Positions 51,301-61,375 of a DNA stretch of 64,000 nucleotides are shown here, piece by piece (within the stretch, counting starts at the first letter, position 1; each line of letters begins with the position of its first letter). The notes beneath the pieces were generated by a model, which was given only the letters and a program-made list of their open reading frames with translations, was not told the origin of the DNA and searched no databases. The stretch comes from Stenopsyche tienmushanensis. Its lineage: Eukaryota; Arthropoda; Insecta; Trichoptera; Stenopsychidae. The stretch covers positions 1 to 64,000 of the forward strand of contig WACJ01000410.1 in NCBI GenBank assembly GCA_008973525.1. Reading direction: 5' to 3'. Both the position numbers and the translations under genes were made by a program.

Positions 51301-54300
51301 CGATCTTTTCCAACGACATAATAGCCAACCTTTTTTGAAGAGATTTGTCACTGGAGATGAAAGTTGGATACTCTATGAGAATATCCAACGTAAACGGTCT
51401 TGGACCAAGGGTACAGAAGCTTTAACTGTAGCTAAACCTGGCCTACATCCAAAAAAAGTTTTGTTATGCATTTGGTGGGACTGGAAGGAGGTAGTTTATT
51501 ATGAGCTACTTCAACAAGGTAAAATTATTAATTCAACAAAATATTGTTTCCAACTAGACAATCTAAAAGATGCAATTGCCAGAAAACGACCAGAATTAGC
51601 GAACAGACGAGGAATTGTTTTTCACCACGATAACGCCAGGCCTCATGTGTCTTCGCCCGTTAGAAATAAATTATTATCATTTGACTAGGATGTTTTACCT
51701 CATCCTCCATACTCTCCGGGCATTGTCCCTTCAGATTTTGATTTATTTCGTTCATTAAAAAAATTCTTTACGTGGTAAAAAATGTAATTCAAAAAATGAT
51801 ATAAAAATGTACCTTGATCAATATTTTGCCAACAAACCTAGGAAATTTTGGCAAGAAGGCATTATGAAGCTTCCGGAGATATGGAGAAAGGTAAATGAAT
51901 AGAATGGATTATATATTATTCAATAAATTTTGATGTAATACAAATTATTGTTTATTTTTTTCTTAATATGAAAACGAAAGAAACTTATGGGACACCTAAT
52001 ATAAACATTTAAATTTATACTAGACATAAAATCGATGGGAGAATTAATTCGATGTAAAATTTGAGACATAGAATTACAAAGGGCTCACAAGTAAATATTA
52101 TATATTCTAAAAAACTCTTGCATTAAACTTAATGGAATGCCCTCAGTAATTTCACAATGTTTAAGTAAAAATTTCACTTTCTTCGACAACCATTTGTTGT
52201 CAGTCACCCACAGAAGACATTCCATGACGGAGCTGCAGCTGCAGGCAATGTGCAGTCATGACCTACTCTCATGCGATGGAACTCTTCGAAAACGACCAGG
52301 TGAAATTAGCCTTGTGCCTATACAAGGTAACGGTAAAGTAAAATCATAAATAAGTCCCATGAAAGTAAAATCTTCTTAATGATTTAAGAGAAACGATGTT
52401 ATGATATTGATTGCACGATGCTATTAAATCGACCGTGCAAATATACCATGTTTACCATTTTACCAACAAAATCCATTTTTTTAAAAAATAAATCGTTCTA
52501 TTGGTATCAAGCATAAAACGAAAGTAAAATCGAGTTATCGTTGTCGGTTTTAAGTGTCAGCTTTGAATGACTCTTATTATAGCAAGATTGAAGACCGCAA
52601 GAGAAAGTAACGTTGATGAATTCTTTGATTTTGTTGAAAACGATTGAATATCATTCAAGCAGCGGAAGTACTCATTTTTTTATGCAAATAAAGAGAAAAT
52701 CCAATAAACTTAAAGTGTTCTTCAACGCGCATATATTACACAATAGTCAAATATTATGAATATTATAATATTTGATATCTGCATACATCTGACAGATATC
52801 TGATACAGATAACAAAATTTAATTAAATGGATTTATTTCGATAGTCAATATATTCCTTATGGATCTCATTTAGAGCATTGTGAATTACAAAACTAAAACT
52901 TAATACGAAAAGTATCCATATTGTATATTCTATACAATAATTAGTTGATTAAATGCGATCGTGACCATGTGTTGATATTTATCATCTATGTTTAATATAA
53001 TCCCTGTTATATGTTGATAAAATATTAGTAATTTCTGATAATATGAAGATCTAAAATCCGAATGCAATATATTTAACCTGATTGAACAAAGGCAGTCAGC
53101 GTTACCATATGGTAACTTTTTTAATGGGTGCCTTCTAACAATGGGATATTTTAAAGAGCATCTTATTTGCAAATAATGAAGACTGAATTAAATGGAGGAA
53201 ATTTCAAAAAAATGTTGTCAAGCTTTTGAATCACGATTCAAGACGCGCTCATTAGTACATGGTTATATTGTTTTCGAAATAGATTGCGAATTTATGACAT
53301 CAAGGTACTCTTATTCCAAAAATTACACGAACATTTAAAAAAAATTTAACGTCAATTTCAACAGAAGCAATTTCTCAATAAAGAAGTCCCTCAAAATGAT
53401 CAGCATGATGTAACGTACACGTTAATCAGATTTTTTCTATTTAAATTCAACCATCAAGAGGCATGTGGATCAGATTTCACCACGCTCTGCATATTTCCAA
53501 AATTTCATAATTTTTCCGCGTTGATATTTATTTGGGTCTTGAATTAAAATTGTGGACGTTTGGCTTTAAAATGAACGGTTTTTGACAGAGAGTTTATTTA
53601 ATTAATTGTACAAGTGTTTTGCATGCCAAGCATATTATCAGTATGAATTATTATGATGTGGTATCGCCATTTGAAGGGATTAAATTGATTCGACAATCGT
53701 CTGATTAGAGTATTATATTAATAATTAATCCTTTAATTTATTACTTATCATCGAACCGCAAGACCCAATCACATTAATATTAATTATTAATTTGAGAAGT
53801 TGGGGAAAACATAATCTTCGATATCCTCGGCTCGACAGTACCAACTCTTGATATTCGGCGTACTCCACCAGATTTCGTATTTATCTTTGTTCCATTCAAG
53901 CAAGCTATATTAATATTACAATAATTTAAGAGAGAAATTGCGAAAATATATTTGACTACATTCTTGAATAAATTTATGCGAACAAACTAAAAATTAATTA
54001 TAACTTACAATGCAAAAATAATGTGTCAAAATACACAGAGTTCATTCAATTATCATGTTAATTTGATGAATGTAAAAAAATATCAATTTAGTCATGTCGT
54101 TATGTAATATCTGTGATATAATACATTGTTATTATATCTAAAAATGATGCATGATTATATTTTAAAATGAAATGTAATCCTTGAGCACATACTGAACTTA
54201 TTTATAAATTTAAGATATGAAAATACACATTATTGACGATAACTTCTGGTCTTATCAAAGTGATGGCGTTATAATATAAATGTTTATTGAATGTTTATGC

Positions 54301-57300
54301 CTCGGTATCACCTTTTGTAACCCACTTGATTAGATCGAGTGTTGGTATGGTGGGATAGTTTCTGGACGTCAATCTTGATATAAAAAAATCAGATTTTGTA
54401 AATATAGAAAAATGAATATTAACTCTTACGGCCCTATGTATCATATGCTGAACCATCGATTTTATTCCGATGGATTATATGTCATACACGTTGCGACATC
54501 GATTTTTCCGATGTTGCTCCAATAGGTTGCTATGTCGAATGTGAATTGATATGTTTATTATATTCAGCATAAATTTTAACTGTCCAAGGTTTATAAATTA
54601 TTTTTCAAAAATGTGTGATAAACCATAACATGCAAATTTGGTAACTCGTTAATTAAAAAATGGTCCAGAAATAAAAGCCACTTTCATTAATTTTTTTAGG
54701 GATAATCGCATATGAATCCATTATAGACAAAATAAAATATATGCAAACACAGAGCAAAATATACTAACGCATCCAATGACAAATGCTGAGTGTTGTTCGA
54801 CGTCTATATATCGCCACGCCGCATTTTTGGTGGAAATTTCTCGCAAAGCTATACCACAGCTTTGCGCTTAAATGTTTAAATGAGATAATTTTTTTACTGT
54901 TCGTGTTTGAATGAAATTGTTTATACGATCCATATTCCGTCTTTAGAATCAGAAAGAAATTTGAAATAAATCAATTTAAATATTGTTATAGAAGAAAATG
55001 ACTTTAGATCTCATGAAATCATGAAATGTTTCATATGAACTCATTTGCTATTTTCTATTGATTAATCAAGATATTCTCCATGAAAATGTCCTTTGGCCTG
55101 ATTCTATCTATTCACATAGTCTTTGATTGGTTTGCATCTTATAGAACAAAGTATGTCATCAATCGGTTTAACACAAAATTATCTTAAATTCTTAAGTTTT
55201 TGATTTTTTCTTAATCGATTACAGACAATAATCCGCTAGATATTTTTCAAATGATACAAAATTTCTCATCTATCTCAAATTTGATAGATCGCGTGCCATT
55301 CAGAATTTACAGCTTGCCACCTTCTGAACGCGTGCCAATGTATTTAATAATGACGTATAAGTTGCCATGTGCCTGCAAAATTATTTTAATACAACTTGCA
55401 ATATTTTGAACTGTGGACCTTTTCATTGCTACGCATAATTCATATATATTATGCGATTCGATGTAAAAATAACGACTGTTTTTGCAGTCTGTATTTTCAA
55501 TTTATTCCAAATGGCGTTCTAAGTTTGTAATATTGAAATACAGCATAATCTAATACAATTTTCATTTATGGAAATACATTTTAAAAGATTCATTATGAAT
55601 TCCATCAAAGAGCACTTTTATTGAAGTTCATATTAGAATAACATTATCGTTCGAGCTATTTATATGCTTCAGTTCAGCGTTCTTGGAGAGAGCGTTCTTA
55701 AAATACACTCTGAACAAAGCTGAATGCTCATCCATGGAATCTCAAGCTCAATTTTAATATTTAAACACATATTTATATTTTTAAAAAAACTATTCAAAAA
55801 GCATAATGACACCTAAAATTTCAAAACATCACTGACTTATACCTATTAAAGTTTTTGCTCTTTTTATACGATTTAATCATGGACATTGAATACTACGCAG
55901 ACACAATGCTTTTATCAATATTTGGCCACAAAAAAAATTTGAACCTTATTACGAAGTATAAAAACTCAGTGATAAAGTCACTCTGCTCTATCCATAGTAC
56001 ATGTCTTATCAGCACTCGATTCGACTGATAGTGATTAGAATTACTCAATTTGGTCTGCACGTGGATCCCATACCATTTAATAGGATAAAACAACACCGTT
56101 GCGAAATTATAACTCTTTCTATGTGGAGATTATTCGTGTCGTCGTTGTGAAGAAATCGCGGTTTTGTTAGAAAAATGCATGTAGTTAAATACAGCATCGA
56201 CTTTTTTTTTGCTACAAATGAAACAATGTTGTTATTTGAGGTGAATTAACTAAATGACAGACAATTTAGCGTGTAATTGAGCGCATTCAACTTTCATTGG
56301 TGCATTCGCTTCTAAATGATATAGAAGACTGGCATGTTCCATAATGGAGAGTTTTTAATTCATATGCCATGTATCAGGGGATTGATTTAATGATTATGTG
56401 TCATGTAAAACTTATCAGATTATCTGATAAATTTGTAAAGAATTCAAATATTTGCACAAACGTTTGAAATCCTCTTATTGGAAACGTGCAAGGATTACAT
56501 AGAGAATTAGTAATATGAGATGGATGGGCATAAAGATGAAGATATGAACTAAATTTCAATAAACAGAAACTTCTTATTAATGTCCCAAAAGTCGTTCCAA
56601 TCAAAGTTTTGTGTAATATATTTGCATTTCCAGAATTTTATATAGAAAAGAATCTATGGTTGCGTGGCGAGATAATAATTATTTTTTAATGATATATCAA
56701 TTATTATTGCAAATTAGTCACACAATTTAATATTTCAGATCCTCTAAGTCTGATCAGTAGAACTCTAAAATCTGGACGCTTGGAAACAGTGGCGTAATTA
56801 CTAATTGGCAAGTTTAGGCGACATCTAGGGGCAGCAACTGTCTAATCTATGCATATATAAATGTTTTTCAAATAGTTATATTAACTTATCCCTACCGGTG
56901 ATGTATTTACTACACCTCGACTCTAATAATGGGAATATCGATATGAAATATAATAGATACGGGGTTCAGAATTTTTCTATTCCTCCGTAATATAATTACG
57001 AATCACATCAAAGCATTATAGTATATATGTATTCATCTGCAGTGACGGAAATAAATAATTTATCGGGAATTTTGCGAGTTTTAGTCCGTGTTTCAGCAGT
57101 GTGGAGGCTGAGCGTGCATTTTCAGCAGCAAGTTGCCTGGCTTCCAAAATCAGATCCAGACTAAATTACCAAACAAAAAACAAAAAAAAAATCATTTTTA
57201 AAAAAATGCGTGATTTTATTCTGGTCTCCCTAATATAATGCCTCTGTATAGATTTTTTTTGTTAAAGATGAAGTGATCAAATCATTAACTGCCCTTCAAG

Positions 57301-59277
57301 TGTTTATTTTGTATATATAATCGATGCACTTGTACTAATTTACGCGATAATTCAATTAATCGCGTAAAATGATTCTTCCATAAGAAATGGCTAGAACATA
57401 GTGTATTATGAAAATATTTTTTAACATTAAAATAATCAATTAAATTTCATGTATCTATATGTATTTAACGTTCACTATCCATTATTATCTTCCAAAAGTA
57501 TATCAGCGACTAAATTCTGCTGGATTCGGTCAGCAACTTCATGTCAGCTAAATATATATTTAGATCGCCGCTTCATGAATTATTTCAACGGAAGTGGATC
57601 AGTGGCGATGTGAGCCAAATTTTTATTTCGGTCGTCTTCGATCTCCAGCTAACAGTAAGAAGGTAGGCGAATGTGAAAGTAGTCTTCGTGAGTACATTCT
57701 TCGATGTTAAAAGTATACGAAAAGAAAGTAATGGCGAAAATCCGTCGTCCGCACGAGCAAGAAAGACCTGAGTATTAACGTGACTTGGTACAAAAAATGA
57801 AACATCACGCCGTAACCATTTGACAACGAAGACAATCAATCGGATATCGTCAAAATGGCAAAGAGATCAGGTTTCGGAATATTCGTGGTCAATGCTAGCA
57901 CAGACGTGCAGAGTGTCGACAATGCGCTTTTAACTGCGCCAAGTTAGCCGTTATTGAGTTGACCTAAAAATAAACGCGTGTGCCTTCAGATACACCTAGT
58001 TAAACAGTCGCATACTCTTCTATGCATTATTTAAATTCAGTTGATGTACAATTGTGTCATTCCAAAAAGAAAAGAGGTCAACCGCCACAAAATACGACAG
58101 AATCGGTAAGAACGACGCCTATTATGTTCTATAGAAGAGACAAACCTATAAAAAAGAATTACGATCGAATATAAGCAGAATGATTAATAATTACAAATAT
58201 AAAAGGGGTAGATTTTTGACCCCTTTCGATGAGATACGTTCGATAAAAAAATCAATATATTTTGTTCAATAAATGACGCCCATATAAATGAAAACGTGTT
58301 GAAACATTAACAGCTGTACGATGATAGATGAAGAAAATTACTTTCTCCGGTGAAATTTATAGCGATGAGATGCTGAATGTTGCAATGATGATTTTAAACA
58401 TCACACATTTACGTAAAAAATATTATATTATGATCTTTTATTCAAACATAAATTTATGACAAATTCAGCTAAGCTAGCTGAAATGATATGTTACGCTTAG
58501 GCCATTATATAGATAAGAATTTATCTTATCAATAGTGATATTTGTGTGGATCTATACGCGTTTTGTTTGTGGTAGCAGACAGATTTAAATCGATTTTTTG
58601 AATCGAAATCAAAATTATGATGTACTTTTGTCCGATTTGATCCTTCGGGGTCGATTATGCGCGCATTGAATAAATCCATAGCGTTAACCTTAAGGTCTCC
58701 GATTGACAATCGATTTCAAAATCGTATATTCAAATTCATGTTCGTAATGTGGTAAAGGTTACATTATTGATGATACACTTTTTCAGCATTTAATAAAGAA
58801 TTCCAAGCATGATATTGGCGCACATTTGCTCGCTCATGCTAATCTTGACATGATAAAGACGATGTAAATTTATAAAAATGTATCATGAGTATAATCGCAA
58901 TTTGATGGTTATGAAATTAATGTGGTATTGTTGCAAAAGTATATTGAATTGATCGATCAAATTGAGTATTTTGGTCGCGATGCTCGATGTTTACATAGGT
59001 CAAATGTCAGCACGATGTCCGCTCCCATTTGTGTACAGATCAATATTGTTGCCCTTTTGACAGATGCAACGTTGGCCGGTTATCAAATAGGGACGTTAGG
59101 GGATTGAAATATTTTGTTGTACTCACGTGCCCATTGTCCCATGGATTTAAAGTTGATTTTCCTGGCCCGGGGTCCGATGAAATTGTTGTAAATATAGCTG
59201 AGGAGTCTTCTTGCGGCGACATAACCAACAATCAATACGGAGAGAAGGCCGACCTTCTCGAGGGGGGTGAAACTCAT
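39400..59277 (-). CDS. Very-long-chain 3-oxoacyl-CoA reductase / 17-beta-hydroxysteroid dehydrogenase 12-like SDR
   Basis: Minus-strand gene, six exons in order: 59127-59277, 45424-45470, 42579-42654, 42321-42489, 40049-40214, 39400-39735. All introns are GT-AG, phases agree, and the product is 314 residues, close to the family length near 312. A hydrophobic helix at about 8-24 should anchor it in the ER. The NAD(P)-binding TGSTDGVG is at 53-60 and NNVG at 130-133. The catalytic set is N158, S186, Y199 and K203 (YAASK), so it is predicted active, unlike HSDL1-type relatives that lack the tyrosine. The family reduces 3-ketoacyl-CoA in very-long-chain fatty acid elongation; some members act on steroids. 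Intron 1 is 13.7 kb and full of mobile elements. The ATG follows AAC, a good insect start context. Related insect paralogues make exact orthology to HSD17B12/spidey unproven. Confidence 0.92.
41840..42135. other. GC-rich block in intron 4 of the reductase gene
   Basis: A sharply bounded GC-richer block about 200 bp upstream (in gene direction) of exon 4's boundary. It is open on the plus strand for 94 codons but has no recognised domain and no fitting splice sites. Candidate regulatory element or transposon piece. Confidence 0.25.
45690..45900. other. Mixed-composition block next to exon 2 of the reductase gene
   Basis: About 200 bp of GC-richer sequence just upstream (in gene direction) of exon 2. 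It has a 68-codon open frame on the minus strand with no recognised relatives. Could be a conserved intronic regulatory element; not testable here. Confidence 0.2.
46893..46969 (-). other. Exon-like 77-nt segment in the reductase intron 1
   Basis: On the minus strand, after TAGTAG and before CAG|GTGATT, a 77-nt segment is open and reads MEGNTYVDGRAM then IFFTMEVLSPGQ. It looks coding, but splicing it into the reductase would break the frame at exon 2 (entry phase 1 is required). I do not recognise the peptide. It may be an alternative or foreign exon, or a transposon relic. Confidence 0.25.
47755..48035. other. GC-rich block in reductase intron 1
   Basis: A CpG-containing block in otherwise AT-rich intron DNA. 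Both strands are open for about 75 codons, as expected from GC-rich sequence, and no domain is recognised. Candidate alternative promoter, enhancer or inserted element. Confidence 0.25.
49322..49833. mobile_element. hAT-like non-autonomous element nested in the piggyBac-like element
   Basis: Bounded by inverted GAATCCAATCCCGGG-type and CCTGAGCC/GGATTGGATGC-type ends, with repeated ATCCCGGGA motifs at both sides. The inner part (49483-49789) is a repeat that recurs at 56771-57069, where hAT coding sequence follows it. An exact 8-bp target duplication was not seen, so the limits are approximate. Confidence 0.4.
49483..49789 (+). repeat. Dispersed repeat R, copy 1
   Basis: About 300 bp closely matching copy 2 at 56771-57069 in the same orientation. 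Shared blocks include GGAAACAGTGGCGTAA, GGTGATGTATTTA, GGGAATATCGATATGAAATA and GACGGAAATAAATAATTT. Confidence 0.85.
51078..51999 (+). mobile_element. Defective mariner element with complete terminal inverted repeats
   Basis: TIRs of about 26 bp (TTAGG.GTCCCATAAGT..CTTTCG, with one length difference) lie at both ends with the TA target duplication (51076-51077, 52000-52001). The transposase remnant (about 51107-51900, plus strand) starts in the second helix-turn-helix; the N-terminal helices are missing, so the element is 922 bp instead of about 1.3 kb. GDESW and HHDNARPH carry two of the three catalytic aspartates of the DD34D triad. The third is lost (YSPG instead of YSPD) and stops interrupt the frame. 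It cannot transpose itself but could be mobilised in trans. In intron 1 of the reductase gene. Confidence 0.92.
51221..51688 (+). pseudogene. Mariner transposase, longest open fragment
   Basis: The 155-codon uninterrupted part of the mariner transposase, covering the end of the second helix-turn-helix, the linker and the first two catalytic aspartates (VTGDESW near 51351-51369; HHDNARPH near 51623-51646). A TAG follows directly after LLSFD, where the family has Trp. Upstream, a TAA at 51182-51184 separates it from the IIIAMVEENPRYTVREI block. Confidence 0.85.
54842..54866. repeat. 9-bp inverted repeat (hairpin)
   Basis: CGCAAAGCT and AGCTTTGCG flank a seven-base loop. Its role is unknown. 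Confidence 0.6.
56771..57069 (+). repeat. Dispersed repeat R, copy 2
   Basis: Same orientation as copy 1 at 49483-49789 and highly similar throughout. Directly followed by a hAT transposase C-terminal relic, which suggests repeat R is part of a hAT element. Confidence 0.85.
57089..57175 (+). pseudogene. hAT transposase C-terminal dimerisation motif relic
   Basis: One frame reads SSVEAERAFSAASCLASKIR followed by SRLNYQT, the conserved C-terminal dimerisation signature of hAT transposases. The rest of the enzyme is absent, so this is a deletion derivative joined to repeat R. Confidence 0.7.
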
Positions 59278-59460
59278 GTTGAAGGGGTAGAAGAGAATAG
59301 GGTGGAAGAAGAGGAGTTAGGGGTGGTGGGTGGCGTCAGGGCCGCGTTTGCATGTCGGCGCCCGGGCGAGTGCGCGTTGCGGACGGCTCGGCGCGCGCAC
59401 TACGAGTGAGAAAGTCGACGGAGAAAGTGAACTAGCTCTTGACGCGCGCGCATATTAACC
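59278..59460 (-). promoter_or_regulatory. CpG-rich 5'UTR/promoter of the ketoacyl-CoA reductase gene
   Basis: Immediately upstream of the minus-strand ATG at 59277 lies the most GC- and CpG-rich stretch of the window (several GCGCGC runs around 59385-59450), in sharp contrast to AT-rich surroundings. The position fits a CpG-type housekeeping promoter and 5'UTR. No clear TATA box or initiator was identified, so the transcription start is not placed. Confidence 0.55.
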
Positions 59461-59689
59461 TACACACGACTATACTTTTTGCAAAAAACACATCCGACCG
59501 TCACTATTTTTGACTATAACTCATTGAATATATCTGCGTAAACAATTAATGCATTTAGAAAAAAATAAAATTATTTCTTAATAATTAATTTTTGGAGCAA
59601 ACTTATCCCATTTATAAAACAAAAAAATCATTTAAATACATTAAAAAATTAGTTCTAATAAATTAATAAAATTAACAAAATAATAATAC

Positions 59690-61375
59690 AATCGGACTTC
59701 GTATAACACGGTTTTATATAACACATTTGTATAAATTGTGAGGGGAAAAAGTGTAATGATACATCGATCAAGATGAAAATTTAATACTTTCTCAATCCAA
59801 AAAAATCAATTCGATATTGTTTCTGCATCCATTCAAGAAATAAAACAATACACTTTAAATTCTTACTGGAAAAAGCTGTGATCAGAAGTAGTCTCAAGAG
59901 AAAATGTTTTACCATCAATAGAAGATGAATACCAAAGGACAATAAACATTTGTCGTAATATTAGTGAGAAGGTTTTGATGACGTGGATATTCATGACATC
60001 CAAGAAATATTCGAAGATCGTACATTAAACGAAGACGAATTAGTCGAAATATTAAATGAATCTACCACAACTAATGACTGATATTGAAAACCCACAACAG
60101 ATCCCGGAAAAGAATAAAACAAATAAAATTATATACATAAACTCTAAATCTTCGATATTTTTTTGGAACGCAAACCCTAATTTTGTATCAACTTCCTTGT
60201 ATAACACTGATTTGTATTACACTTGGTTCTCTTTTTATGCGATAGATACGTTCCACGAGGAGTCGCACAAAAAAAGACTTGAACTACATAGAAAATTGAG
60301 GGATAGGTTCCATTATTTTTAAAAATCGCATAAAAATGATTAGCTTCTTGCATAATATTTACAGTAAAGATGGGCACGAAATTTTTCCACTTAACCTTTT
60401 GAGGAGTGAGCAAATTTAAAATCGATGAAGTCGTTGATGCCATAATCGCTTTACACCGATTATTTTCTGTCAGCTCCTATCAGCTTAAGACAATCTTCAA
60501 TTCGAAACAGAGTCAATTATAAATAAACACTGATAGCATACAAGACCACGTCATTTCTTTACATAAACAATAGACAAAAAATCGATTCATTTGCTCCTCC
60601 TTTAGAAGGAAATGATAAATGGACATAGAATTGACACGAACAGGAAGCAATTAAATAAACAAACACTGTCGATAGCACAAAATATTCGATAATTTCTTTG
60701 CATAAACAAATAACACATTTGAAATCGAAATCATTATTAGTCGATACACTTTGATGTATGCAGGGAAGCTCTCCGTCTCTATCTGTCTCCGAGCTCAATG
60801 TACAAGAGTGCTCTTTCTGAAAAGTGAAGGGGGGATGCCAGGCCCTGGCACAGTACTCCTTTAAGGTTTAAATACCGTCTTTTGCTTCTTCGCTGTCATA
60901 TAAATAAAGAAAAAGTATCAAAGCTTTCTCCACAACTTTGATTTGCCAAAATATTGATTTTAACTGAAAATGTTGAAGTTTTTATTGTTTCGTCATCTAT
61001 AACGAATGCAGGCTAAACTGTTTTCCAACAAGAATTTAAAGTGTGTGGAGTTATCTGAGATACCGCACGTGAAACATTATTTATACAATCCAAAATTGAA
61101 AACTTTTTCCAAACATCAGGTACAATAAAATACTCATTCTCTAGTTTATCCAGTATAAGTTTGATAGGTGTTCTTAATATAACACTATTTTCACATTTGG
61201 ATGTTCTGAATATGGATGACTTGAACGGTTGTAACTTGCATTTGTGTTAATTTTAGATTTTTTTAATGCGCATTCGCATAAAAAAAATCTTGTCCTCTAT
61301 TGAAAAATGAGGGATAGATTTCATTATTTTTGAATATCGCATAAAAACAGAACTTATATAACACGGACCAAGTAT
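59690..61375 (+). mobile_element. pogo/Tigger-like element remnant
   Basis: The coding relic is preceded by GGACTTCGTATAACACGG at 59695 and followed by GAACTTATATAACACGG at 61348, with further TATAACAC copies near 59718, 60200 and 61168. A roughly 40-bp direct repeat (AGGGATAG.TT.CATTATTTTT) occurs at 60299 and 61310. Such reiterated TATAACACGG stretches accompany Tigger-like elements in insect DNA. Exact ends and the TA target duplication were not resolved. Confidence 0.5.
59820..60081 (+). pseudogene. pogo/Tigger-like transposase C-terminal relic
   Basis: Reads SIQEIKQYTLNSYWKKL, then a TGA where Trp is expected, then SEVVSRENVLPSIEDEY. A second frame (59971-60081) reads GFDDVDIHDIQEIFEDRTLN then EDELVEIL and a stop. 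The YWKKL(W) motif and the acidic tail with paired D/E blocks match the C-terminal part of pogo/Tigger/jerky transposases. Frame-shifted and lacking the catalytic domain. Confidence 0.65.

Noticed and set aside
54340..54380. Sixth SINE copy (tRNA-like head only)
   Set aside because: Only GTGTTGGTATGGTGG and a few following bases match; too short to call a copy.
57585..57839. 84-codon minus-strand frame in reductase intron 1
   Set aside because: No known domain, no splice sites joining the reductase, and an alternative 31-codon plus-strand frame nearby is equally unsupported.
58686..58745. tRNA-like stretch with TTCAAATTC
   Set aside because: No acceptor stem pairing or proper anticodon arm could be drawn; not a tRNA gene.
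59029..59409. 126-codon plus-strand open frame over the reductase 5' end
   Set aside because: It is antisense to exon 1 and the CpG-rich promoter of the minus-strand reductase. GC-rich DNA keeps several frames open, and there is no domain resemblance.
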